DNA of 64,000 bases from assembly GCA_963971535.1 (NCBI GenBank), contig OZ020589.1, forward strand, positions 53,027,509-53,091,508, given 5' to 3'. The number at the start of each line of letters is the position of its first letter. Position 1 is the first letter of the stretch. This stretch comes from Notolepis coatsorum (lineage: Eukaryota; Chordata; Actinopteri; Aulopiformes; Paralepididae). The translations under genes were made by a program, and so were the position numbers. Shown piece by piece: positions 1 through 9,736 of the stretch. The notes under the pieces were generated by a model. That model ran no database searches, had not been told where the DNA came from, and saw nothing but the letters and a program-made list of their open reading frames with translations.

Positions 1-372
1 TACAGGCCGCCAGATCATAGTGGCTTTTATGATACACTGGATGGGTGTTTAGCTGGAGTTGAGGATGTAGACAAAATTCTTATTGGAGACTGGAACACGG
101 ATATGCAACGAAAAGATGCACCCGTCTTCAAGTCATTCAGTAGGTTTTGTGATCTGCACGGCCTCAGCCAGCTAATCACCCAACCCACACGTGTATGTGA
201 ATCAACTCAGACTACCATTGACCTCATTCTGACCTCTGACAAGTCCAAGATCACCAATAAAGGAGTTATAGCATGCGGGTTAAGTGATCATTATATGATA
301 TTCTGTACCCGCAAAAAACTAAAACTAAAGGCTGGCTGCCACAAAACAGTCACATCTAGAGTAGAGACCTAA
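1..372 (+). pseudogene. LINE AP-endonuclease domain, C-terminal part
   Basis: Frame 1 is open from the first base. It reads YRPP, then GDWN about 35 residues later (the family normally has GDFN), followed by a conserved LSQLITQPTR stretch and DLILTS, ending in a LSDHYMI motif (SDH catalytic motif of AP-like endonucleases). The family nicks target DNA to prime reverse transcription. The frame ends at 372, while the continuation of the polyprotein is in another frame from about 366, so a one-base frameshift separates them. The N-terminal half lies outside the window. Confidence 0.8.
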
Positions 373-1143
373 AAACCTACTCTAGCGAGGCCTTCAACCT
401 TGAACTGGAGAGTCTGGACTGGTCAGATGAACTCAATGGTACACTGGTTGAAGAAACATGGCTTGGTTTCAAAACCAAATTCTCCACAATACTAAACGAC
501 ATGGCACCGATAAGAACCACCAGGGTAAAAAATCGCGCTGAGCCGTGGATGCACTCCGAAATACTGGCCGCTATGAAAACCAGAGACAAAAAATGCTCGG
601 AGTTTCGTAAAAGTCAGTCAAAGCTTACTAAAAGCACGAGCAGTGAACTCCAAGCCCACGTGACTGAACTCAAACTAGAAAGAAACAGACTAAGAAACGA
701 CGTAAACTCCATGATCAAAACTGCAAAAAAGAATTTCATCAATGACAAAACTGAGGAAAACAAAAACAAACCACGTGAACTTTGGAAATTACTCAATAAT
801 CAACTAGGATGCAGTAAAAAACTTAAAACCAGATTCTCAAACATAAACATAAAAACGGACAACACGCTCATCACAGACAAGCTGGATGTAGCCAATTACT
901 TAAACATTTTCTTCACAAACATAGCCACAACACTGGTAAACAAACTACCCTCCCACTCAGGGCTTTATGGGGTAGAACACATAGTAGCTTACTACAAAAA
1001 CCTAGGGGTCCGCAAGGACGACTTCAAGCTGGAAATGGTAACAACAGATGAGGTACTCAATAAACTGAGCGCCCTCCAACCTAACAAGGCCACTGGCCAC
1101 GACAACATCCCTTCCAAATTCCTCAGAGACTCAGCAGCCGCCA
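366..1143 (+). pseudogene. LINE linker and N-terminal RT region, truncated by internal deletion
   Basis: The frame runs from about 366 (with SSEAFNLELESLDW) through a basic, coiled-coil-like linker (residues rich in Lys, Glu and Leu) to the start of the RT fingers, where LSALQPNKATGHDNIPSKFLRD is the conserved pre-RT motif (shown here in full because it fixes the position; its core is KATGHDNIPSKFL). It stops at the junction near 1143. In relatives about 70 more residues, including the NYRPVS block, lie between this point and the KIVYEQ segment that follows here immediately, so an internal deletion of roughly 200 bp is inferred. Confidence 0.7.
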
Positions 1144-1144
1144 A

Positions 1145-2438
1145 AAAATAGTCTACGAACAGGTCGAAAAGTACCTAGCGGAAAAAAATCTAATCTACGA
1201 ATTCCAATCTGGCTTCAGAACATCCCACTCCACTGACACATGCCTTCTCTATTTGAATGACCACATCAAACAAGAGGTGGACGCAGGCAAATACTGCGGC
1301 ATGGTCATGCTGGACCTACAAAAGGCCTTTGACACGGTCAATCACTCCATTCTGATTGACAAGCTAAAAGCAATTGGTTTTGATAGTCTATCAGTGAGCT
1401 GGATGCAATCCTACCTTGAGGGGAGGGAACAGATGGTGGAGGTAAACGGTACCCTATCCCCCCCCCTCACAGTGAGCTGTGGTGTTCCACAAGGAAGCAT
1501 ACTAGGACCGCTACTGTTCCTAATTTATGCAAATGACATGTCGTCAGCTTGTGACTGCAGCTTGTTCCTGTTTGCGGACGACTCAGCCCTGCTGGTCTCT
1601 GACAAGAACAAGTTACAGGTTGAAAAAACCCTCAGCTCGGAACTAGGCAGAATCTGCATATGGCTCGCTGATAACAAACTATCATTACACATGGGCAAAA
1701 CAGAGTCCATTCTCTTCGGTTCAAATAACAAACTCAGCAAGACCGACGACTTCTCAGTTACAGTGGGTGACAATATTGTCACAAGAAAAGATGAAATTAC
1801 CTACCTGGGTTCCATCCTAGAGGCTAATCTCTCCTGTGACAAAATGGCATCCAATGTAATAAAAAAAGTCAACCAACGAACTCGATTCTTGTACCGGATC
1901 TCCTCTCTGGTAAACAAGAATACCCTGAAGAGTCAAGACTCTGGCAGGAGCACTCATTCAGGGGTACTACGACTATGCTTGCACCTCATGGTACCAAAGC
2001 ACCTCAAAGGCGCTAAAAACAAAATTACAAACATCTCAAAACAAACTGGTCAGACTACTGCTTGACCTTACTCCTAGAACCCACCTCACCCCTGCCCACT
2101 TTGACAACCTAGGATGGCTTAGAGTAGACGACAGAGTACAGCAACTTGCAATGGGCATGGTCTACAAGATACACTACACGACCAAGGTACCCATGTACAT
2201 GTCAAAATACTTCCCAAAGGTCAGTGAATACCACGATCACAACACCAGAGGGAGCTCCACAAATCATGTTAAACCCAGATTCGGCTCAAATAAGGGACTA
2301 AACACGTTTCGCAATTATGCCACATCAATGTGGAACGCCCTACCCAAAGCTGTAAAGGAATGTGGATCACTACCCACTTTCAAAACCTCTCTCAAGGGAC
2401 ACCTACGGGAGACTGCAATTCAACACTGGCCCCTGTAA
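1145..2438 (+). pseudogene. LINE reverse transcriptase palm and C-terminal domain, frameshifted
   Basis: Frame 2 carries RT palm motifs: SGFRTSHSTDTCL, then LDLQKAFDTVNH (motif A, catalytic Asp), GVPQGSILGP (motif B) and FADDSALL (motif C with the catalytic DD). Near 1935-1943 the frame shifts by one, after which the same protein continues in frame 3 with QGYYDYACTSWY, LTPRTHLTPAH and the usual LINE C-terminal WNALPKAVKEC block to a stop at 2436-2438. The catalytic residues are intact but the upstream deletion and this frameshift preclude a functional product. Confidence 0.82.
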
Positions 2439-2968
2439 ATATCCTAACCCAACCCCCTCCAATGTACAGTCATTTACCTAGTATGGTTGTCAATAGTCCA
2501 ATGTACAATTTTGTTTGTTTGTACAGTGTGTGTGTCCCCCCCCCCCTCAATGTACAGTTTTGCTTGTATATACAGTGTGCCCCCCCCCCCCAACCACCTC
2601 CAATGTAGATTACCCAGTATGGTTGTCAATATCCCAGTGTACCCAACCCCCCCCCCACCCAACCTCCTCCAATGTACAGTTTCTACGTCAAATGTATATA
2701 CTCCCTTTTCCTGACTCCTTCTGTATCACAAACAGTACTGTATTTGCAAATCTGGTATGTCATAAATGTATAGATGTAGCAGTACTGACTATCTGTATGT
2801 CATGTATGTCATTATTATGTCCTGATGAATTGAAAATGGGGGACCCTGATGTAAACAAGACGAAAGTCTTTCTCTGGTCTGCATCCCCTTAACAATTGTG
2901 TGTATTGAGCTGTACTGTATTGTACCCATTCTGCAATCTGTTAATAAAGTTTTCAATCAATCAATCAA

Positions 2969-3204
2969 AAACTCAGTAGTATCATTAGCATAGCAGCTTA
3001 GCTTGTTAGCTGCTCCAGCTACCTCTGGTCAAGACCCAGTCTGGTGGAAAAGTCAAAAGTGGCAGAAACGCCCAACAGATCAGATGTGCGGTCAGTAGAT
3101 GAATAAAAGCAGATTTTACTGTAACTAAACGGAGAGGTCGACATGAACCGAATGTACCTTTGTTTAGCTGAACGACGAGACTCCAGAAACTACGTGTTTT
3201 AGTC
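2969..3204. other. Unassigned spacer
   Basis: Between the TCAA tail of the first LINE and the AAG-rich tail of the next fragment I see no coding frame, no terminal repeats and no repeat shared with the rest of the window. Confidence 0.4.
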
Positions 3205-3735
3205 TTCTTCTTCATCTTCTTTGGTTTAATGGCGTGTCGCAACCACAGAAAGGCGCATATCGCCACCTACTGTACAACCCAGCAACTGGAGCGGATAAGG
3301 CAAGAACCCGGTAAAGAAAAGAAAACAATAAAGAAAAACAACAAACCCAGAACAAACCAAACTAAATACCCAACCCTAACATCACCACCCTATACAAACC
3401 TAATACAAATAAAAATAAAAATAAAACCTAAACACAAACAAAATAAATGAAATAAAATTCAAATCCTACCCCCAAAACCAATTGAAAACACAAACCCCAA
3501 AACCAAATCCTGCACCCCTTTACTGCCCACCACATCCCTCAACAATCCACCCAATGTAAAATATGCACCCTCACCCGACCCCACAAGACCCCCCTCTCCC
3601 TCTCATACCGAGCACAATGAAGCAGCACATGTTCAACTGTTTCCAGCTCCCCACAAAAAGGACAACCCCCGGTCTCATGCCTCCCCACCCTAAATAGTGC
3701 CCTCTTCAATAGGGTATATCTGCAGAGCCGCATGT
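3205..3735 (-). mobile_element. 5'-truncated LINE fragment, I/Nimb-like C-terminal zinc domain
   Basis: On the minus strand a frame at 3539-3733 encodes LLKRALFRVGRHETGG followed by a Cys/His motif (GCPFCGELETVEHVLLHC, CX2C then H and C). This is the C-terminal zinc-binding segment found after RNase H in I-group LINEs of fish. It is followed by an A-rich 3' UTR (3240-3535) and an AAG/AAGATG tail at 3205-3225. The upstream RT is absent (5' truncation at about 3735), the usual result of incomplete target-primed reverse transcription. Group assignment rests only on this short domain. Confidence 0.55.
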
Positions 3736-3738
3736 CTC

Positions 3739-3860
3739 GGGGTCTGAGCTCGGATGGGAGGGGCTTCGGGGGTCTGAGCTCGGATGGGAGGGGCTTCGGG
3801 GGTCTGAGCTCGGATGGGAGGGGCTTCAGGGGTCTGAGCTCGGATGGGAGGGGCTTGAGG
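3739..3860. repeat. 30-bp minisatellite, 4 copies
   Basis: A GC-rich 30-bp unit beginning GGTCTGAGCTCGGATGGGAG is repeated in register at 3741, 3771, 3801 and 3831, with one substitution in the third and a diverged fourth end. Confidence 0.9.
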
Positions 3861-3888
3861 CTTGCTAAGCACTACTGCGCATCCGTCT

Positions 3889-3988
3889 CTCTCTCTCTCT
3901 CTCTCTCTCTCGCTACGTGTTACTGGTGCGACATTAGCGGACAGACGTTAACAGACACGTGTTACTGGCGCGACATTAGCCGACAGAT
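3889..3988. repeat. (CT)n tract and a 46-bp imperfect direct repeat
   Basis: A CT dinucleotide run (about 3888-3912) is followed by two imperfect copies of ACGTGTTACTGGYGCGACAT (3915 and 3957). Confidence 0.75.
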
Positions 3989-4043
3989 AATGGAGTAAAA
4001 TAAAATGAAATATGAGCTAAGTTAAGCACAATAGGACAATAAC

Positions 4044-5123
4044 TGTGAGGTTTGGTTCTTTCCCCACCACGGGCTTCTTAAAGTACTGTGATGATTGGTC
4101 CGCTCCCCACTAACTCGCTCTGTTCCTTTAAGGGATTTCGGTTAATTAATTGCATTCTCCTCTTCACACGCTTCTTCCTGTAGATGCCGTTTGATTGGTG
4201 CTCCCCCAACCACACGCTTGTCAATCTCATCCCGCAGCTGTCACAGCTTGTCATTAAGCATTCCTTTTGCTTATATATACCCTGATTCCCCATTAAGTGT
4301 TGTTGGATCGTTTTGATATATTCTCTGCATTTGCCGTTCCTTCCGTTGCATGCTGTTCCCTGTGCTTTGCCTCCCAGGACTCTCAAGGAGTATTCCATTT
4401 GGACAACCCGTTCCCCGTTACGAAGCGCTCGCCCTGTTTGATCTGCTCGCTTGATCTGCTCTCTTTACGCACAGCGCTTGGGTGAGTTTTTGCAAGACAG
4501 TCTTTTGACCCTATCATTTTTCGTGTGTGTAAACACTGAAGAGATCCTGCTTTTTGTTCAGTCTGTCTCTCACCCTTTGCCTGTTTTTGGATTGTTCATT
4601 GGGATTTATTATTGTTTGAACTTTGCTCACTGTGTGTATTCACACCGAAGATATTATCACTTGGATTATTATTGGGACATCGCTCACTGTGTGTATTCAC
4701 ACCGAAGATTCTATCACTTGGATTGTTGTTGGGACATTGCTCACAGTGTGTATTTACACCGAAGATTCAGTCACTTGGATTATCTGTTTGGGACAAGTCA
4801 CTTCACCTGTCACCTGTCTGTTCCCAACTGTACTCTGAGCTAACCCGCTCTCTCTCTCTCCCTGTTCCGCTACCACCTCGGAGTACTGCCGGGAGGATTC
4901 TGCAGAGCGGCTCTGACGTCACTGTCAGATTCCTCAGACGTAACCTCCCCGGGAGAAGCTGCAGAGCAGCAACATTCCTCAAATACTTGTATCCCAGTCT
5001 GTGTCTGTTTTCAACCAAGTTCTTGCTGCTATTCTGTGAAATAAACAAGCCCTAGTTTTTGGCTAACTCTGAAACTACTCTCTCTGTGTCGTTAGCGTTT
5101 GGGGTCGGTGTCAAACCATAACA
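4044..5123 (+). repeat. 5' LTR of element A
   Basis: 1080 bp, TG...CA boundaries. A TATATATA box lies at 4272-4280. A 60-bp unit containing GTGTATTCACACCGAAGAT is repeated three times at about 4622-4800. A polyadenylation signal AATAAA is at 5040-5045. The right end is followed at once by the leader (TTACGATCCAACC), where the primer-binding site should be; I could not match it confidently to a tRNA. Confidence 0.92.
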
Positions 5124-5137
5124 TTACGATCCAACCA

Positions 5138-7537
5138 ATGACGACCCCAGCCGACACAGAGAGAGTCGTCACCTTGGGCATCGAGGGGGTGGTAAGGCGT
5201 GCCCTACGCTTCCATCGCGCTCCAGGCAATGTACCGGTTAATCGTCTCTTCGTCCCCGACTCAGTCCGGTCCCGGGTCCTCCAGTGGGGCCATACCAGCC
5301 GGTTCGCCTGCCACCCGGGCGTTCATCGCACGTTCTCCTTCCTGGCTCGTCGATTCTGGTGGCCCACCATGAGGAACGACGTCAAGAGGTTCGTTCTGGC
5401 CTGCGCGGTCTGCGCCCGCAAGAGAGTCAGCACAGCCGTGGCAGTCCAGATGGAGTCAACCAAGGAACACAGCCTACAGCTGGATGCGGCTGCGGCTGCT
5501 GTACAGGAGCTCCGAGAGCAGGTCCTGCTAATTCAGGGGTCCCTGGGGGCTCTGGCTAGCCAGCAGGCTGGTATTCTCCTCCACTTGCAAGCGCTGAGTG
5601 AAGCCATTAACACCTTGCTTGTAACCCCACTTCCTTCAGGAGCCTCGGCCGGAGCATCACCCGCAGCCCTGGCAGGCCCCGCGCTTCCCGATCCCGCACC
5701 TCGGGAACCCCGTCTCTCCGAACCACGGCTGTTCGACGGCAACCCCGAGGATTGTGCCACATTCATCATGCAATGTGAGTTGGTTTTTCGTCATCAACCC
5801 ACTCGTTTCACTTCAAGAGGAGCCCAAGTGGTCTATATGACTAACTTGCTCTCAGGCCGGGCAGCCCAGTGGGTCACTTCCTCCTGGGCAATGGAGGCAG
5901 ACTTCTGTTTCTCCTATCCAGACTTCGTGGCTGAGCTCCGCAGGGTGTTCCACCATCCAGCCCGTGGTCTGGACCCTGGAGCCCGGTTGGGTACCTTCCG
6001 GCAGGGCAGCGGCGGGGTTACCGACTACGTGCTGGAGTTCAGACTGGCGGCGGTGGAGAGCGGTTGGAACGACCAAGCACTTCGTCTTACCTTCGTGAGG
6101 GGGCTCAGTGATGCAGTCAGGGACCAGCTCGCGACCCGGGAGGAACCTGATTCCCTCGAGGACCTGTTCAGCCTCGCCATTCGCATCGACGGACGCCTCC
6201 AGGAGAGAGGACGTGGGAGAACCCGACGGGGACCCCCAGACGTACCCCCCGAGGACCACGACCTCGAGGAGGTTTTCAGTACCCCAGACGTACCCCCCGA
6301 GTACCACGACCTCGAGGAGGTTTTCAGTGAGTCCAGGGCTCAGGTCTTTCCGCCTCACCGGCCTTACGACTGTGCCATCGACCTCCGCTCAGGGGCTCCC
6401 TTTCCCGGCGGCCGCCTCTACAGTGCTGACCGTCCTGCCCCCTCCGTGACTGGTGGGTTTGTTCCCTCCCGAGCCGTGACCAAGGAGGAACCCATGCAGC
6501 TGGGACGCAACCGCCTTAGCCCGGCCGAACGGGAGTCCAGGCTCTTCTCCGGCCGTTGCCTCTACTGTGGCCGGGATGGACACCGTGTCTCCAATTGCCG
6601 TGCCCGGCCAAGAGGACCAGGTTCGCCGGGACCCCGGGAGATCATGGTGAGCCGTCTTTCCTGTTCCCCCACCCGTGCACCACCCAACCGTCTGGCGGAC
6701 GTCACCCTAGCCTGGGCGGACCAGCAGGCGACGGTGGGTGCACTCATGGACTCTGGTGCTGATGGGAGTTTCATGGACGTTGGGTTTGCCACCCGGGCCA
6801 ACATTCCACTTGAGGACCTCGAGAGGCCCTTGGAGGTCATCGCGCTGGATCATCGCCGCCTGGCTGAAGTCACTCAACGCACCTGTCCAGTCCTTCTCAC
6901 CGTGGCTGGTAACCACGTTGAGAGGCTCCAGTTTTTCGTCACCAGCTCTCCTCTTGTCCCTGTGGTCCTGGGCAGGCCCTGGCTCGCGCTGCACGAGCCC
7001 CACATCGCCTGGTCCTCCGGTACCATCAAGGGGTGGAGCTCCTCCTGTCGTGCCCGGTGTCTTCAGGTGCCGTCCAGCCCCCTCACCGGGTCCCAGTCCC
7101 CGTCTCCGGCCTCCCTCGCCGGTGCTCTGTCCCCGTGCCCGGCCTCCGCTGTCGGGCCCCAGTCCCCGTCTCCGGCCTCCCTCGCCGGTTCTCTGTCCCT
7201 GTGCCCGGCCTCCGCTGTCGGGCCCCAGTCCCCGTGCCCGGCCTCCGCTGTCGGGCCCCAGTCCCCGTGCCCGGCCTCCGCTGTCGGGTCCCAGTCCCCG
7301 TCTCCGGCCTCCCTCGCCGGTCCTCTGTCCACGTCTTCGGTCCCCCTCTCCGGGCCTCTGTCTTTGTCCCCCTCTCCAGTGCCCCTGATCGCCGGCTTCC
7401 TTCGGTCCCGTCCGGGCAGGCCGGGGCTGAGTGGGTCGCCGGGTGGCTCCCGTGGAGGGGGGAGTACTGTGAGGTTTGGTTCTTTCCCCACCACGGGCTT
7501 CTTAAAGTACTGTGATGATTGGTCCGCTCCCCACTAA
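5138..7537 (+). CDS. Chimeric protein: integrase zinc-binding module, Gag, zinc knuckle, protease, Ser/Pro repeats
   Basis: This is an uninterrupted 799-codon frame; ATG 5138 is the first ATG after the LTR. Residues about 10-97 contain an H2C2 integrase zinc-binding module (WGH..., CHPG, FWWP, CAVC). Residues about 98-365 are a Sushi-class Gag: a Leu/Gln-rich helical start, then FDGNPEDCATFI and the LTFVRGLSDAVRDQL region. At about 365-435 is an RT-leader-like piece ([14 protein letters not shown] twice, then [12 protein letters not shown]). Then come the knuckle [14 protein letters not shown], a protease with [10 protein letters not shown] and VLGRPWL, and 11-residue Ser/Pro-rich repeats. 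The stop lies in the 3' LTR. Retroviral-like particle formation and polyprotein cleavage are inferred from the families. RT, RNase H and integrase core are absent. Confidence 0.88.
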   Translation: MTTPADTERVVTLGIEGVVRRALRFHRAPGNVPVNRLFVPDSVRSRVLQWGHTSRFACHPGVHRTFSFLARRFWWPTMRNDVKRFVLACAVCARKRVSTAVAVQMESTKEHSLQLDAAAAAVQELREQVLLIQGSLGALASQQAGILLHLQALSEAINTLLVTPLPSGASAGASPAALAGPALPDPAPREPRLSEPRLFDGNPEDCATFIMQCELVFRHQPTRFTSRGAQVVYMTNLLSGRAAQWVTSSWAMEADFCFSYPDFVAELRRVFHHPARGLDPGARLGTFRQGSGGVTDYVLEFRLAAVESGWNDQALRLTFVRGLSDAVRDQLATREEPDSLEDLFSLAIRIDGRLQERGRGRTRRGPPDVPPEDHDLEEVFSTPDVPPEYHDLEEVFSESRAQVFPPHRPYDCAIDLRSGAPFPGGRLYSADRPAPSVTGGFVPSRAVTKEEPMQLGRNRLSPAERESRLFSGRCLYCGRDGHRVSNCRARPRGPGSPGPREIMVSRLSCSPTRAPPNRLADVTLAWADQQATVGALMDSGADGSFMDVGFATRANIPLEDLERPLEVIALDHRRLAEVTQRTCPVLLTVAGNHVERLQFFVTSSPLVPVVLGRPWLALHEPHIAWSSGTIKGWSSSCRARCLQVPSSPLTGSQSPSPASLAGALSPCPASAVGPQSPSPASLAGSLSLCPASAVGPQSPCPASAVGPQSPCPASAVGSQSPSPASLAGPLSTSSVPLSGPLSLSPSPVPLIAGFLRSRPGRPGLSGSPGGSRGGGSTVRFGSFPTTGFLKYCDDWSAPH
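7451..7467 (+). promoter_or_regulatory. Polypurine tract of element A
   Basis: CGTGGAGGGGGGAGTAC sits directly against the TG of the 3' LTR, the position where plus-strand DNA synthesis is primed. It overlaps the end of the coding frame. The same tract appears in reverse at 37670-37690 in element Y. Confidence 0.85.
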
Positions 7538-8547
7538 CTCGCTCTGTTCCTTTAAGGGATTTCGGTTAATTAATTGCATTCTCCTCTTCACACGCTTCTT
7601 CCTGTAGATGCCGTTTGATTGGTGCTCCCCCAACCACACGCTTGTCAATCTCATCCCGCAGCTGTCACAGCTTGTCATTAAGCATTCCTTTTGCTTATAT
7701 ATACCCTGATTCCCCATTAAGTGTTGTTGGATCGTTTTGATATATTCTCTGCATTTGCCGTTCCTTCCATTGCCTGCTGTTCCCTGTGCTTTGCCTCCCA
7801 GGACTCTCAAGGAGTATTCCGTTTGGACAACCCGTTCCCCGTTACGAAGCGCTCGCCCTGTTTGATCTGCTCGCTTGATCTGCTCTCTTTACGCACAGCG
7901 CTTGGGTGAGTTTTTGCAAGACAGTCTTTTGACCCTATCATTTTTCGTGTGTGTAAACACTGAAGAGATCCTGCTTTTTGTTCAGTCTGTCTCTCACCCT
8001 TTGCCTGTTTTTGGATTGTTCATTGGGATTTATTATTGTTTGAACTTTGCTCACTGTGTGTATTCACACCGAAGATATTATCACTTGGATTATTATTGGG
8101 ACATCGCTCACTGTGTGTATTCACACCGAAGATTCTATCACTTGGATTGTTGTTGGGACATTGCTCACAGTGTGTATTTACACCGAAGATTCAGTCACTT
8201 GGATTATCTGTTTGGGACAAGTCACTTCACCTGTCACCTGTCTGTTCCCAACTGTACTCTGAGCTAACCCGCTTTCTCTCTCTCCCTGTTCCGCTACCAC
8301 CTCGGAGTACTGCCGGGAGGATTCTGCAGAGCGGCTCTGACGTCACTGTCAGATTCCTCAGACGTAACCTCCCCGGGAGAAGCTGCAGAGCAGCAACATT
8401 CCTCAAATACTTGTATCCCAGTCTGTGTCTGTTTTCAACCAAGTTCTTGCTGCTATTCTGTGAAATAAACAAGCCCTAGTTTTTGGCTAACTCTGAAACT
8501 ACTCTCTCTGTGTCGTTAGCGTTTGGGGTCGGTGTCAAACCATAACA
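7468..8547 (+). repeat. 3' LTR of element A
   Basis: 1080 bp, the same length as the 5' LTR; I see about four substitutions (for example in GTTGCATGC versus ATTGCCTGC near 7771, and CTCTC versus TTCTC near 8273). Open frames of 60-147 codons seen in both LTRs are identical because of the duplication and are not taken as genes. Confidence 0.92.
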
Positions 8548-8654
8548 ATAACACTACCTTATGCATACTGCACCTTATGTGAACACAGTATATTTCAGTT
8601 AGTTAGTTAATTCTATTGATTTGTTATATTGTTTACCTAATTATCCTAATTATC

Positions 8655-8795
8655 CAACCTAATAAACCACTACCAAATCCAGCCTAATCAACCACTACCA
8701 AATCCAACCTAATCAACCACTACCAAATCCAGCCTAATCAACCACTACCAAATCCAACCTAATCAACCACTACCAAATTCAGCCTAATAAACCAT
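8655..8795. repeat. 25-bp minisatellite, about 6 copies
   Basis: Unit CCTAATCAACCACTACCAAAT with alternating CCAGC/CCAAC spacers. It lies in a 424-bp stretch (8553-8976) between element A and the next MITE in which I see nothing else. Confidence 0.85.
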
Positions 8796-8976
8796 ACCAG
8801 ATCGCACTAGAAGCATCAGTGAAGAGTGATTAGGCCCTGCTTGGACAAAACGCTGTCCAGGGAATTATGAGGCTGCGACTCTCACATATGAATTCAGTCA
8901 ATATAGGCCCTGTTCTGTCCCTGTCCCCCTGCAATGCAGTAGTGGCAATAAAGTCAACAGTGGCAGTATTAACTCC

Positions 8977-9600
8977 TTAACACTTTGATTGCCAGGCAGC
9001 AGGGGGCACTGTGGGCCTTCAGTGCCAGCGTTCTATTCAATGGATAGAATGGCGTGTTAGCGCTGCTAAAAACTATATTTTATATTATAGCTATGGATCT
9101 AATAACGCTGTCGATTGTCAGTGAGTTGCTTCTGGTCAACATGCAAAAAGCAGATCGTTTTTCATCCGTACATTTCCGTTTTATACCGTTTTGAATATGA
9201 GTATAGTTTGGGTGATTCTCAGTAATCCCAGGAAAAGACGCAAAAATAGCCCTTTAGTGAAATCCAGTTATCACGTTGTCATTTTTCGCCTGATTATCTA
9301 TTCATCCTGAAATCAGCGCTAGATTATTGGTATTATTAGTGTTTAGGACCCGCCCCCATGCAGCAGCTCTATAGAGAAAGGAAACTAGATAGTTTCAAAT
9401 GGAGTGCAATAGCGGCAGAAGGTGCTAGAGGGCGGTATTGACCGTCTGCCAGCTCAGACACATTCAGTACAGCATGCACAAGGTGCCCAGATGAATTATG
9501 AATGGCAATAGCGAATAAAAAGAAATACCGAAACAAAAACGGCACTCAAGCGCTGGGCCACAGAAACGTAGATCTCCTTTTTCGGCACAGAAAAGGTTAA
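8977..9600. mobile_element. TTAA-flanked MITE (piggyBac-like, non-autonomous)
   Basis: The element starts TTAACACTTTGATTGCC and ends GGCACAGAAAAGGTTAA, imperfect inverted repeats bounded by TTAA on both sides, the piggyBac target. There is no coding frame. The interior (for example ATAGCTATGGATCTAATAA and TTTCAAATGGAGTGCAATAG) matches the element at 42652-43108, so the two are copies of one family. Confidence 0.75.
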
Positions 9601-9736
9601 TGGCAAGCCTGCAATGTTATCAAATTATTACTATATAATAAAATATTTTGATAGTCGCCACCTTGATCATGAGTGAGGCTTTTAACTATGAATTCCTCAT
9701 AATCAGTGACCTTGTGTAAAACACATTGAGATATAA

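Larger units (their letters stand above)
1..2968 (+). mobile_element. Non-LTR retrotransposon (LINE), CR1/L2/Jockey-like group, degenerate
   Basis: The window opens inside this element, so its 5' end is not visible. Endonuclease, RT and a C-terminal domain follow in order but in three reading frames, so it is dead. After the C-terminal domain (stop near 2438) comes a 3' UTR rich in poly-C tracts and repeated CTCCAATGTACAG motifs, then an AATAAA-like signal and a terminal TCAA tandem tail at 2950-2968. The same 3' end recurs at 24466-25062 (plus) and in two minus-strand pieces at 13503-13607 and 14312-14476, so this LINE family has been active locally. The clade is assigned only to the CR1/L2/Jockey-like group from the RT motifs. 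Confidence 0.85.
4044..8547 (+). mobile_element. Element A: complete non-autonomous Sushi-type (Ty3/gypsy) LTR retrotransposon
   Basis: Two LTRs of exactly 1080 bp (4044-5123 and 7468-8547) start TGTGAGG and end CATAACA. The insertion is bracketed by the 5-bp TSD ATAAC (4039-4043 and 8548-8552). A purine-rich tract (GGAGGGGGGAGTAC) abuts the 3' LTR. By eye the LTRs differ at only about four positions, so insertion was recent. The internal region is only 2344 bp and holds one long frame encoding an integrase zinc module, Gag, zinc knuckle and protease, but no RT, RNase H or integrase core. The element therefore needs enzymes in trans. Element Y (36701-40738, minus) is a close relative. Confidence 0.93.

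Noticed and set aside
4451..5055. Open frames of 71-147 codons duplicated at 7875-8479
   Set aside because: They are identical because they lie in the two LTRs of element A; no motif or codon signal supports a protein.
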